A stretch of DNA of 64,000 nucleotides. Source: Vibrio gazogenes. GTDB taxonomy: Bacteria; Pseudomonadota; Gammaproteobacteria; Enterobacterales; Vibrionaceae. The translations under genes and the position numbers were made by a program. Location of the stretch: positions 186,001-250,000 of the forward strand of contig NZ_CP092587.1 of assembly GCF_023920225.1 (NCBI RefSeq), given 5' to 3'. Below are positions 18,894-27,431 of this stretch, one piece after another (the stretch's first letter is position 1; each line of letters begins with the position of its first letter). Under the pieces are notes generated by a model. It did no database searches and was not told the DNA's origin. It saw nothing but the letters and a program-made list of their open reading frames with translations.

Positions 18894-20216
18894 ATGATGC
18901 GTGCCCGCAGCGCTTTTAGCCAAACCATTTTACTTTTTCTCGTCTTACTGGTTGCCAACCAGCTCTATTCTTATTACGCCGTTTTTCACTACGCCTTACT
19001 GCCCAGCTTGCAGCAGTTTAACAAGATTTTAAGTCATGAAATTCATCTGATGCTGGATGATACGATGGATGAACATCATGGTATTCCATTGGATGCCCCT
19101 ATGCGCCGACAGGTGCTGGAGAAGTTGGGCGTGACAATTCATCCGCTACATAGTCAGGCAAGTGACGCATATCAACAAGCCACATCGATTGATCTGATGA
19201 GTGAACAGATGAGCGAGGAACTCGGCTCTCCGACTGATGTGCGAATGAGTCTCGGGAAAAAAAGTTATGTGCTGTGGATGAAAATCGATGCACTACCGGA
19301 TGTACTGCTGCGGATACCGCTCTCGGAATTACAGGAAGATGATTTCTTACCGTTGTTTTGGAACAGCCTCACGATGGCTTGCTTTATTCTCTTTGGGGGC
19401 TGGCTATTTATCCGCTGGCAAAACCGTCCGCTGATCCGGCTGGAAAAGGCTGCAAAGGCGGTGGGGAAAGGGGAAATCCCGCCATCGCTCGAGGCTAAAG
19501 GCTCTTCTGAAATTCGTTCGGTGACTCATGCTTTCAACCAGATGGCGAAAGGGATTCAAGCGTTGGAAGAGGATCGGGCATTGCTGATGGCCGGGATTAG
19601 TCATGATTTACGTACCCCTCTGACGCGCATTCGCTTGGCGACTGAGATGATGTCTGCCGATGATCGTTATCTGGCGGAAGGGATTATCAGTGATACAGAA
19701 GAGTGTAATGAAATTATTAGCCAGTTCATGGACTATCTCAAACCCGTGAACGCTCAGACTTTCCAGCCTGTTGCGATCAACGACTTAATTCTGGAGGTTA
19801 CCCGATCCGGAGAGCGGACTGTCGCCGTTGAAACAGAATTAGCGACGGAGTTGAAACCCGCATTTGGTCATGCTATTGCAATCAAGCGAGCACTGACTAA
19901 CTTGATTGTGAATGCTTGCCGTTATGGGCACGGTTGGATCAAAGTGAGTTCCGGTATGACGGCTGACAACCGGTTAGTGTGGATCTGTGTGGAAGATAAT
20001 GGTCCCGGCATTATGGAAGAGCAAATGGGGAAAGTATTTGAACCTTTTACCCGGGGTGATTCTGCGCGAGGTAGTGAAGGATCCGGGCTCGGATTGGCGA
20101 TTGTTAAACGAATTGTTAACCAGCATCAAGGACGTGTTTCCATGCATAACCGCTCAGATGGTGGCCTCAAGGTGCAGATCAGCTTCCCGGTCAATGGGAA
20201 GCTGAAACAAGTCTGA
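18894..20216 (+). CDS. envZ: Osmosensor histidine kinase EnvZ
   Basis: Inner-membrane sensor kinase/phosphatase partner of OmpR. The 440 residues comprise a membrane helix (about 8-30), a periplasmic domain (about 45-150), a second helix (about 153-175), HAMP, and a dimerisation domain with the H-box [14 protein letters not shown] (phospho-accepting His237). The ATPase follows, with [17 protein letters not shown] and [17 protein letters not shown] 18894 has CAGGAG upstream; ATG 18897 is also possible. Pairing with ompR is unambiguous. It converges on the emrB-like gene with only 23 bases between stop codons. Confidence 0.95.
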   Translation: MMRARSAFSQTILLFLVLLVANQLYSYYAVFHYALLPSLQQFNKILSHEIHLMLDDTMDEHHGIPLDAPMRRQVLEKLGVTIHPLHSQASDAYQQATSIDLMSEQMSEELGSPTDVRMSLGKKSYVLWMKIDALPDVLLRIPLSELQEDDFLPLFWNSLTMACFILFGGWLFIRWQNRPLIRLEKAAKAVGKGEIPPSLEAKGSSEIRSVTHAFNQMAKGIQALEEDRALLMAGISHDLRTPLTRIRLATEMMSADDRYLAEGIISDTEECNEIISQFMDYLKPVNAQTFQPVAINDLILEVTRSGERTVAVETELATELKPAFGHAIAIKRALTNLIVNACRYGHGWIKVSSGMTADNRLVWICVEDNGPGIMEEQMGKVFEPFTRGDSARGSEGSGLGLAIVKRIVNQHQGRVSMHNRSDGGLKVQISFPVNGKLKQV

Positions 20217-20239
20217 CTCTTGTGACCACTGAGTATTTG

Positions 20240-21739
20240 TTACGCCGTTTTCACGGCTTTACGAGTCAAGAATATCAGTGGAACTAAGACGACAAAGAGA
20301 ATCGTCAGGATGGAAAAAAGATTGATTGTGGACATCATAAATGATTGAGACGTGATGATGCCGTTCCACTGTGCAAGGAAACTCAACGTATCTCCATGCT
20401 GTAAGGCGGGGGCAATTTGCGGGTTATAAGGTGAGATTTGCTCAGCCATAATTGAATGGTGCACACCGGCATTTCTCGACCAAATCCAACTGGTGAGTGA
20501 TGATGCAAAACTGGCACCAATCGTCCGGATGAATGTCGAGAGTGACGTTGCGTCCGCAATTTCCGGGCCATTGAGATCAGAGAGCAAAATCGTTGTCATT
20601 GGCATAAAGAACAGTGCAATGCCGATGCCCATAAATAACTGTATCAATGCAATGGTGGCAAAGTCCACATCGCTATTGAATTTGGCACGTGCATAGCAAC
20701 TCAGTCCAATCACGACAAATGATAACGACGCGAGTTTTCTCATATCGAGATGGCTACCAAAACGGCCAAGGAGCGGGGTCATAAACAGTGGAATAATGCC
20801 CATTGGTGCCGCTGCTAGCCCTGCCCAGAGGGCGGTGTAATTCATTTGACTTTGTAACCATTGCGGCAAGATCAGGTTGATACTGAAAAAGCCGGCGAAT
20901 CCCAAGGTCAGGATGATCGTCCCTATACAGAAATTGCGATTCGCGAACAGACGCAAATTAATGATCGGGTTTTCATCGGTCAATTCCCAAATCACCATAA
21001 ACACCAGCATGATGACTGAAAAAATCGTCCCGCCGATAATCCAGTTATTGGCGAACCAGTCCAAATCATTGCCTTTATCGAGCACAATTTGCAAGGCACC
21101 GACCCCTAACGCCATGGTCATTAAACCAACAATATCCAGTCTTGTTTTCATCGGTTGATGCGGACGCTCTTTTAACTGACTGAGAATCACCATAACCGAG
21201 AATATCCCAATCGGAATGTTAATGAAGAAAATCCAAGGCCAACTATAGTCATAGGTTAGCCAGCCACCGAGAATCGGCCCGACAATTGGCCCAACCACCG
21301 CAACCATGCCGATGAGAGCCAGCGCCATACTTCGCTTTTCTTTCGGGAAAATCGACATCAGTAAAACCTGACTCATCGGAAATAATGGGGCAGCGGCAAG
21401 TCCTTGTAGCGTGCGGAATACAACCAGTTCTCCCATGCTTTGGGAGATGCCACAAAGAAATGATGTGATGCTGAAAGCTATGAGTGCACCGACATAAAGA
21501 TGAACTTCACCGATACGGCGGCTCAACCAAGCCGTAATCGGCAAACCGATCGCATTACTGACCGTGAATGACGTGATGACCCATGTCCCCTGATTGAGAC
21601 TGACGCCCATATTTCCGGCAATGGTTGGCAGTGAGACGTTAGCAATGGTCGTATCCAGCACTTGCATGAATACGCCCAGTGAGATAGCTAAGACACACAG
21701 CGCCATGTTGGCGGGCTGAAATTCCTGCGATTGACTCAT
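20240..21739 (-). CDS. emrB: EmrB/QacA-type MFS drug:H+ antiporter (DHA2)
   Basis: Inner-membrane proton-driven pump of a tripartite efflux system. The 499 residues are hydrophobic throughout with about 14 helices. DHA2 motifs are visible: MQVLDTTIANVSLPTI (motif D1), the loop AWLSRRIGE (motif A) and VVGPIVGPILGGWLT (motif C, antiporter). It is the last gene of a four-gene minus-strand operon (MarR regulator, outer-membrane channel, adaptor, pump). The arrangement resembles emrRAB plus its own channel and V. cholerae vceCAB. Likely substrates are hydrophobic agents such as uncouplers, bile salts or certain antibiotics, by family only. Confidence 0.9.
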   Translation of the reverse strand: MSQSQEFQPANMALCVLAISLGVFMQVLDTTIANVSLPTIAGNMGVSLNQGTWVITSFTVSNAIGLPITAWLSRRIGEVHLYVGALIAFSITSFLCGISQSMGELVVFRTLQGLAAAPLFPMSQVLLMSIFPKEKRSMALALIGMVAVVGPIVGPILGGWLTYDYSWPWIFFINIPIGIFSVMVILSQLKERPHQPMKTRLDIVGLMTMALGVGALQIVLDKGNDLDWFANNWIIGGTIFSVIMLVFMVIWELTDENPIINLRLFANRNFCIGTIILTLGFAGFFSINLILPQWLQSQMNYTALWAGLAAAPMGIIPLFMTPLLGRFGSHLDMRKLASLSFVVIGLSCYARAKFNSDVDFATIALIQLFMGIGIALFFMPMTTILLSDLNGPEIADATSLSTFIRTIGASFASSLTSWIWSRNAGVHHSIMAEQISPYNPQIAPALQHGDTLSFLAQWNGIITSQSFMMSTINLFSILTILFVVLVPLIFLTRKAVKTA

Positions 21740-21751
21740 CTCGTCACCTGC

Positions 21752-22948
21752 TTACTGATTCGCTGTGGATTGTTTGGTCGCAATATCATTTTCGGTAATG
21801 ATCTGGTCGATCAATTGATCGACACCATCAAGCGTTTGGTCATAAACGGTCGTCTGATAACGTGGAGTTTCAGGCGAGCTCTGTGAGAGTAACTGCCCGG
21901 TTGTATTTGAAATATCCACATCAACCTTCATTGATAAACCAATTCTGAGTGGGTGTTTTTGTACATCTTGTTTATCCAACTGGATACGAACAGGGAGGCG
22001 TTGTACAACTTTGATCCAGTTACCGGTTGCGTTCTGGGCCGGTAGAATCGAAAAAGCGCTGCCTGTTCCGATGCCCAGACTTTCGACCGTGCCGTGAAAT
22101 ACCACATCATCACCGTATAGATCGGATGTGAGGATAACCGGCTGACCGATACGCATGTCCGTCAACTGAGTTTCTTTGAAATTGGCATCAACCCACACGC
22201 TCTCTAAGGGGACGACGGCCATCAGGATTGAGCTTTGATTGATTCGTTGTCCAACCTGTACATTGCGCCGGGCAATGTAACCCGACACCGGGGCGACTAA
22301 CTGAGTCCGTTGTTCCTCGAGATAGGTTTGTTTAAGTTTCGCAATGGCTGTTTTGACCAAAGGGTGGGTCTCGACGGTGGTATTGTGGATCATGGCTTGC
22401 TGAGACTTGAGTTGCTGCTCTGAGACAGCCAATGCCTTCTCCGCCGAGTTCATCATATCTTGCGCATGACTGAGTTCTTCCTGAGACAGGCCTCCGACTG
22501 CCACCATATTTTTACGTCGGTCAAAGTCAGTTTTTGCCTTATTCAGCGCAATTTTTCTTTCTGCTACAACCGCTTCGGCTTGTTGAACATTATTGAACAA
22601 GCCACGAACTTTACGCACCGTCTGAGCGAGATTTGCCGTTGCATTTTCGAATGCTAACTTCGCATCAGCGTCATCGAGGCGAACTAACACCTGACCTTGT
22701 TTAACATAGTCGCCATCTTCAGCGGCTATCTGTGTGACTGTGCCGCTAATCTCCGGTGTGATTTGGACTAAGTTACCTTTTACATAAGCATCTTCGGTCT
22801 CTTGGTGACCAACCACATAGTGCGTGTAATAAAATCCCCCCCCGATTGCTGCAATCAGAATGACGACCAGCAAAATCGTTAAGCTTTTTTTGCGTTGCCC
22901 TTTGCGGGGTGAATCAACCGTTTCATTTGTATGATCTTGCATATTCAT
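21752..22948 (-). CDS. emrA: EmrA/HlyD-type efflux periplasmic adaptor
   Basis: Membrane-fusion protein linking the EmrB-like pump to the outer-membrane channel. The 398 residues have a cytoplasmic N-terminus, one membrane helix (about 25-45), a biotinyl-lipoyl-like half-motif (ETEDAYVKGNLVQITPEISG ahead of VLVRLDD), a long coiled-coil hairpin (about 85-185), the second lipoyl half (LVAPVSGYIARRNVQVGQ) and a beta-barrel. It lies 12 bases upstream of emrB and 15 bases after the channel gene, so all three are one transcript. ATG 22948 and ATG 22942 are both possible starts. Confidence 0.92.
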   Translation of the reverse strand: MNMQDHTNETVDSPRKGQRKKSLTILLVVILIAAIGGGFYYTHYVVGHQETEDAYVKGNLVQITPEISGTVTQIAAEDGDYVKQGQVLVRLDDADAKLAFENATANLAQTVRKVRGLFNNVQQAEAVVAERKIALNKAKTDFDRRKNMVAVGGLSQEELSHAQDMMNSAEKALAVSEQQLKSQQAMIHNTTVETHPLVKTAIAKLKQTYLEEQRTQLVAPVSGYIARRNVQVGQRINQSSILMAVVPLESVWVDANFKETQLTDMRIGQPVILTSDLYGDDVVFHGTVESLGIGTGSAFSILPAQNATGNWIKVVQRLPVRIQLDKQDVQKHPLRIGLSMKVDVDISNTTGQLLSQSSPETPRYQTTVYDQTLDGVDQLIDQIITENDIATKQSTANQ

Positions 22949-22963
22949 AAACCTTCATCATGA

Positions 22964-24412
22964 TTAATTTGCTGTGGTCGTAAGATGATCGCTTGGAGAC
23001 GTATTATGGAAACCGCCTCCCAATGAACGTATTAAGTGAACTTGCTGTTCCTGTTGTTGGTTTTTCAACTGTGTAAATGATGATTCTGCTTGAATCAGTT
23101 GTTGTTCAGCCATGAGAACCTCAAGATGGCTACCCATCCCGGCTTCATAGCGCTTTTCGGTAATATGGTAGCTTTTGTCCGCCAGACGCATACTTTGCTG
23201 GGCATCGTCGAGTTGTAACGCAATTGATTTAATGACCAGAATGTTATCACTCACTTCGCCCAGAGCCTTTATCAATGCGTCATTGTATTGTGCGACAGCA
23301 CGATCATAACCTGCGGTTTTCTCTATCAGGTTGGCTTTTAAATCTCGGGTAAATAAGGGAAGAGAAATCGCCGGTCCCACGCGCCATGAACGACTGACAT
23401 CCTCAAATACGGCATCTCCAAGCATGGCTTTGAATCCAGCCCAGAAGCTTAAATTCACATTTGGATAAAAACGTGTTTTCGCCGCATCGATTGCTTTACT
23501 CATTGCTTCAACTCGCCATTTGGCTGCGACAATATCAGGGCGATGAGACAGCAGGCTCGCAGGGAGATTGGCTGGCAGTGCGAGTGCTGTTTCCATCAGT
23601 ATCGAAGGGCGTTGAATCGTGGTCGCAATGTCGGGTCCTTGTCCGACCAATGTCGCCAATGCGTTTTTCAGTTGGCTAATCGTCAGAGCACGTTTTTTCA
23701 GGATTTGTTTCGCTGCTGCCGTACTGCTTTGGGCGGTGTATAACCGATCTTCTGAGGTTAACCCATTCTTCAGCAGACGCTGGGTGATATCAACAATGCG
23801 TTGGGTGCGTTGCAGATCTTGTTGGGCTAAATCTTGTAGCGCATAAGCATTAGACAACTGAATATAGGTTTGAACAATGGCACTGGAGAGCATCATTCTC
23901 GCTGCTTGATGATCGATTTCAGCAGCACGTTGATGATTCACAGAGGCTTCCCATGCATCACGATTTCCGCCCCACAGATCGAGCGCATAGTTTCCTGTCA
24001 GACCAAGGCTGTAGAGTGTGCCGTAACGGTTTCCTTGTCGTGTGGAATCTTCAGAACGGGACAGTCTGGAGCGTGTCGCACCTGCAGTTGCAGACAATGT
24101 CGGATCAAACTGTGCGTTGGCGGCCATGACCATTGCAGATGCGTTGACCAGATTTGCATCCGCCAACTGCATCGTCGGGCTATGGTTTAAGGCTGTCCGG
24201 ACCAGATGATCCAACTGAGTATCCCCCAATGATTGCCACCACGTTTGATCAGGCCAGTTGGCTGGTGACAGTTTGGGTTGATTCAATTGATGGCTATGGG
24301 CCAGAACAGCTTGATCGACGAGGTGATTTTTGGGCTGAATACTATCTGGCGCAGCACAACCACATAAAATCAAGGTGATCGCAATGGCTGAGCGCTTGAG
24401 TAACTTCTTCAT
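22964..24412 (-). CDS. NodT-family outer-membrane efflux channel lipoprotein
   Basis: TolC-like channel of the tripartite pump. The 482 residues begin with a lipoprotein signal (lipobox LCGC, acylated Cys19), and contain two duplicated outer-membrane-efflux repeats with PNWPDQ-like and ALNHSPTM blocks, YALDLWGG, and SHRPDIVAAKW between the repeats, as in VceC, OprM and NodT proteins. The start overlaps the regulator stop by four bases (ATGA), so regulator and channel are translationally coupled. A dedicated channel encoded in an emr-type operon is the VceC arrangement, unlike E. coli, which uses chromosomal tolC. Confidence 0.9.
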   Translation of the reverse strand: MKKLLKRSAIAITLILCGCAAPDSIQPKNHLVDQAVLAHSHQLNQPKLSPANWPDQTWWQSLGDTQLDHLVRTALNHSPTMQLADANLVNASAMVMAANAQFDPTLSATAGATRSRLSRSEDSTRQGNRYGTLYSLGLTGNYALDLWGGNRDAWEASVNHQRAAEIDHQAARMMLSSAIVQTYIQLSNAYALQDLAQQDLQRTQRIVDITQRLLKNGLTSEDRLYTAQSSTAAAKQILKKRALTISQLKNALATLVGQGPDIATTIQRPSILMETALALPANLPASLLSHRPDIVAAKWRVEAMSKAIDAAKTRFYPNVNLSFWAGFKAMLGDAVFEDVSRSWRVGPAISLPLFTRDLKANLIEKTAGYDRAVAQYNDALIKALGEVSDNILVIKSIALQLDDAQQSMRLADKSYHITEKRYEAGMGSHLEVLMAEQQLIQAESSFTQLKNQQQEQQVHLIRSLGGGFHNTSPSDHLTTTAN

Positions 24413-24873
24413 GCATCTTCCTCGATAAGCTTATCTTTGCAACCTGACAGGACAATTTTCTTTAGACAGTGATGCAGTTGGTCAAGCTCTTCCTGGGTGA
24501 GCGATTGGGTGAGCTCATCGAGAGAATTCATTGCCAGTGGCAGGGCGCGTTGAACAACCTCATCTCCTTTTTTCGTTAAGGCGACCCGTATCGAGCGTCG
24601 ATCATTGGGATCCGGTAAACGCTGAATCAGGTCTTTTTTCGCCAAGCGATCCAGTGTTCGGGTAATGGCACTGTTATCAACATTTAACGATTTGCCAATG
24701 AGTGAAGGGCGATCACAGTCAAAGAGGGAAATTTTAAACAGAACCTTACATTGAGTTGATGTGATATCTTCCGGCATTAAGTGGGCATCAAGAATTCGAT
24801 CTTTGATTTGCCCTGCCTTGGTTAATAGAAATCCGAGGTTCTCAAAAATATATTCTGGTTTTCTCTCTATCAT
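24409..24873 (-). CDS. MarR-family regulator (EmrR-like)
   Basis: A 154-residue winged-helix repressor, probably autoregulating the efflux operon and released by pump substrates. The recognition region reads TSTQCKVLFKISLF, then LNVDNSAITRTLDRLAKKDLIQR and the wing with DPNDRRSIRVALTKKG, standard MarR signatures. AAGG lies about 11 bases before the ATG. It is first in the operon and overlaps the channel gene. V. cholerae vceCAB uses a TetR regulator instead, so this operon is a different regulatory variant. Confidence 0.92.
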   Translation of the reverse strand: MIERKPEYIFENLGFLLTKAGQIKDRILDAHLMPEDITSTQCKVLFKISLFDCDRPSLIGKSLNVDNSAITRTLDRLAKKDLIQRLPDPNDRRSIRVALTKKGDEVVQRALPLAMNSLDELTQSLTQEELDQLHHCLKKIVLSGCKDKLIEEDA

Positions 24874-25148
24874 GATGCCCGCTACCTTAATATCTGCCCC
24901 AATGTAACTGTGTGCCTGGTTTATATGGGTTGGTGATTATATTGCTCACTGACATATAATTTGTTTGCCGTATCATTTATTGTCGTGGCATTAATTGACT
25001 AGGCATCTATTATTGAGTGCGTTATGGCAGGAGTCAACACTTAATGTGACTTTGTCTGTGATTCAGCGTGACAACATGATGGATATTGAATCAATGATTT
25101 TTAAGATGGATGGATAGCGGGTGTTGAACGATATCGGTTTAATATTCG

Positions 25149-27227
25149 TTAAGCTTTTGCATAAACATCTCGTTCACCAAGCCAGCGATTGATGATCGCG
25201 GTCGCATTGTTTGGATAACGTTCGTGAATGTGTCTCGCGATACGTTGTACTTCCGGAATCAGTTGTTGGTCCCGCACCAGATCGGCAATCTTAAAATCAG
25301 CGAGTCCCGTCTGTTTGGTGCCGAGAAGTTCTCCGGGGCCGCGGATTTCCAGATCGCGCTGAGCAATCATAAAACCATCATTACTCTCGCGCATCACGCC
25401 CAAGCGTTTCTGAGCTGTTTTCGAGAGTGGCGGGTGATAGAGAAGCACGCAGTGGCTTGCGACTGAGCCACGACCAACACGGCCTCTCAGCTGGTGGAGC
25501 TGAGCCAGCCCGAGTCGTTCCGGGTTTTCGATGATCATCAGGCTTGCGTTAGGCACATCAACACCAACTTCAATCACGGTTGTTGCAACCAAGAGATGGA
25601 TCTGATTCTCTTTAAAATCTTGCATGACTTGTTGCTTCTCTGCCGACTTCATGCGTCCGTGTACCAGACCGATCCGAACTTCGGGCAATTGTTGCTGAAG
25701 TAACTGACAGACTTCTTCAGCAGCCTGAGCCTCAAGAATCTCAGATTCATCGATGAGGGTACAAACCCAGTAGGCTTGTTTGCCTTCCGTCAGACACGCG
25801 TGTCGCACCCGTTCAACGACATCATCTCGTTTGGTATCCGGAATGGCAACCGTCTGAATCGGCGTGCGTCCCGGCGGTAGCTCATCAATAATGGAAGTTT
25901 CCAGATCGGCATAGGCTGTCATTGCCAACGTGCGTGGAATCGGGGTGGCGGTCATAATCAGTTGATGGGGGAAGCGACCGTGTTTGGCCCCTTTTTCTCG
26001 TAGTTCGAGACGTTGATGAACACCAAACCGGTGTTGTTCGTCAATGATGATCAATGCAAGGTGATGGAACGAAACTTGCTCCTGAAACAAAGCATGAGTA
26101 CCGACGACCATGTGAATGGCGCCGGATGCAATATCAGCCAAAGCTTGCTCTTTTGCTTTCCCTTTCAGTTTTCCTGCCAGCCAGCCCACGCGCAACCCCA
26201 TACTGGCAAACCAATTGTTGAAATTGAGCGTATGTTGTTCCGCCAGCAATTCTGTTGGCGCCATGAGGGCAACCTGATAGCCATGTTCAATGGCCCGAAG
26301 TGCTGCCATCGCTGCGACTAGCGTTTTTCCTGATCCGACATCGCCTTGCACTAAGCGCATCATCGGATATTCCTTGACCAGATCCGATTCGATTTCGCGA
26401 ACCACACGCTCTTGTGCCCCCGTCGGCCGGAACGGCAGTTGAGACAGAAACTGTTGCTTATATTGTTCAACATGCGGCAGTGGTAACGCTAAGTCTTGCT
26501 GACCTCGGTGTCGAACTGCCAGCATGGAGAGATTTTGCGCGAGTAGCTCTTCCATAATCAGGCGCAGTTGGGCCGGGTGACGGCCCTGATCAAATAATTC
26601 CAGCTCGATATCTGCCGCAGGGCGATGAATCGTGTGTAGTGCTTGTGATAAAGAGATTTGGTGATGGTACAACCCGTCGGGTAAGAGTTCTTCTACGGCA
26701 GCTTTATCAAGTAGTGCAAGGGCCTGATCGGTTAATTGGCGGAGTGTGAGCTGCCTGAGGCCATCCGTTGTTGGGTAAACGGGGGTCAGGCTGGCTTCCG
26801 TGTCAATCGGCTGTTGTGGGGTGTAAAACTTATATTCCGGGTGAATAATCTCAAGACCGGCACTACCGCGTTTAATTTCTCCGTATGCATGAACAAATTT
26901 ACCTTCGGAGAAGTTATTTTTCATCGCTGCCGTGAAATTGAAAAATCGCAGCGTCAGTGAACCATGTCCGTCACTAATTTTGACGGTCAGCATTTTTTTT
27001 CGACCGAAAACGGTACTCGTTTGCATCACTTCCCCCTGAGTTGCACACCACAATCCGGGATGGAGTTGCGCGATGGGGTAAACTCGGGTTCTGTCCTCAT
27101 AGCGGAGGGGGAGATGAAACAGCAGATCCTGTACGGTATTCAAACCGATCCGACTGAGTTTTTCAGCGACTTTGGCTCCGACGCCTGAAAGTGATGTTAA
27201 CGGAATAGCTGAAAGCAGTTGCGACAT
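25149..27227 (-). CDS. recG: ATP-dependent DNA helicase RecG
   Basis: Branch-migration helicase that regresses stalled replication forks. The 692 residues show the N-terminal wedge/OB region (helix-hairpin-helix LTSLSGVGAKVAEKLSRIGL), Walker A GDVGSGKT, Walker B IIIDEQHRFGV, motif III MTATPIPRTL, motif IV-VI regions with GRMKS, TTVIEVGVDVPNA and QLRGRVGRG, and the RecG C-terminal tail with GELLGTKQTG. I chose the internal ATG at 27227 (MSQLLSAIPLTSL), which matches RecG N-termini, over ATG 27248; neither has a strong ribosome-binding site. It lies downstream of spoT on the same strand. Confidence 0.96.
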   Translation of the reverse strand: MSQLLSAIPLTSLSGVGAKVAEKLSRIGLNTVQDLLFHLPLRYEDRTRVYPIAQLHPGLWCATQGEVMQTSTVFGRKKMLTVKISDGHGSLTLRFFNFTAAMKNNFSEGKFVHAYGEIKRGSAGLEIIHPEYKFYTPQQPIDTEASLTPVYPTTDGLRQLTLRQLTDQALALLDKAAVEELLPDGLYHHQISLSQALHTIHRPAADIELELFDQGRHPAQLRLIMEELLAQNLSMLAVRHRGQQDLALPLPHVEQYKQQFLSQLPFRPTGAQERVVREIESDLVKEYPMMRLVQGDVGSGKTLVAAMAALRAIEHGYQVALMAPTELLAEQHTLNFNNWFASMGLRVGWLAGKLKGKAKEQALADIASGAIHMVVGTHALFQEQVSFHHLALIIIDEQHRFGVHQRLELREKGAKHGRFPHQLIMTATPIPRTLAMTAYADLETSIIDELPPGRTPIQTVAIPDTKRDDVVERVRHACLTEGKQAYWVCTLIDESEILEAQAAEEVCQLLQQQLPEVRIGLVHGRMKSAEKQQVMQDFKENQIHLLVATTVIEVGVDVPNASLMIIENPERLGLAQLHQLRGRVGRGSVASHCVLLYHPPLSKTAQKRLGVMRESNDGFMIAQRDLEIRGPGELLGTKQTGLADFKIADLVRDQQLIPEVQRIARHIHERYPNNATAIINRWLGERDVYAKA

Positions 27228-27385
27228 GATCGGTTGTTTATAATGCATTGAGGTATCAAATATTCAACCATCGAACTGTTTTTTTGTACAGGGTTTTTGT
27301 GCTTTTATTTTAAGATGGGTCGCATTACGGTGCGTTTATCGATCGAATGCTCTGTTGATCAGTAAAGCTGGGCAGAAAGAATGAA

Positions 27386-27414
27386 GGCCAGATATCGCTG
27401 TTGAATATCTGGCC
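27386..27414 (-). terminator. Hairpin downstream of spoT
   Basis: The 10-bp perfect arms GGCCAGATAT and ATATCTGGCC flank a nine-base loop, 18 bases past the spoT stop. T-richness after it on the minus strand is weak (TTCATTCTTTCT). It separates spoT from recG transcription. Confidence 0.6.
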
Positions 27415-27431
27415 ATGTTTTTGGGAATGAA

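Noticed and set aside
27249..27431. Missing trmH between spoT and recG compared with E. coli
   Set aside because: From memory the spoT-recG adjacency without trmH also occurs in V. cholerae, so this is probably normal for the genus.
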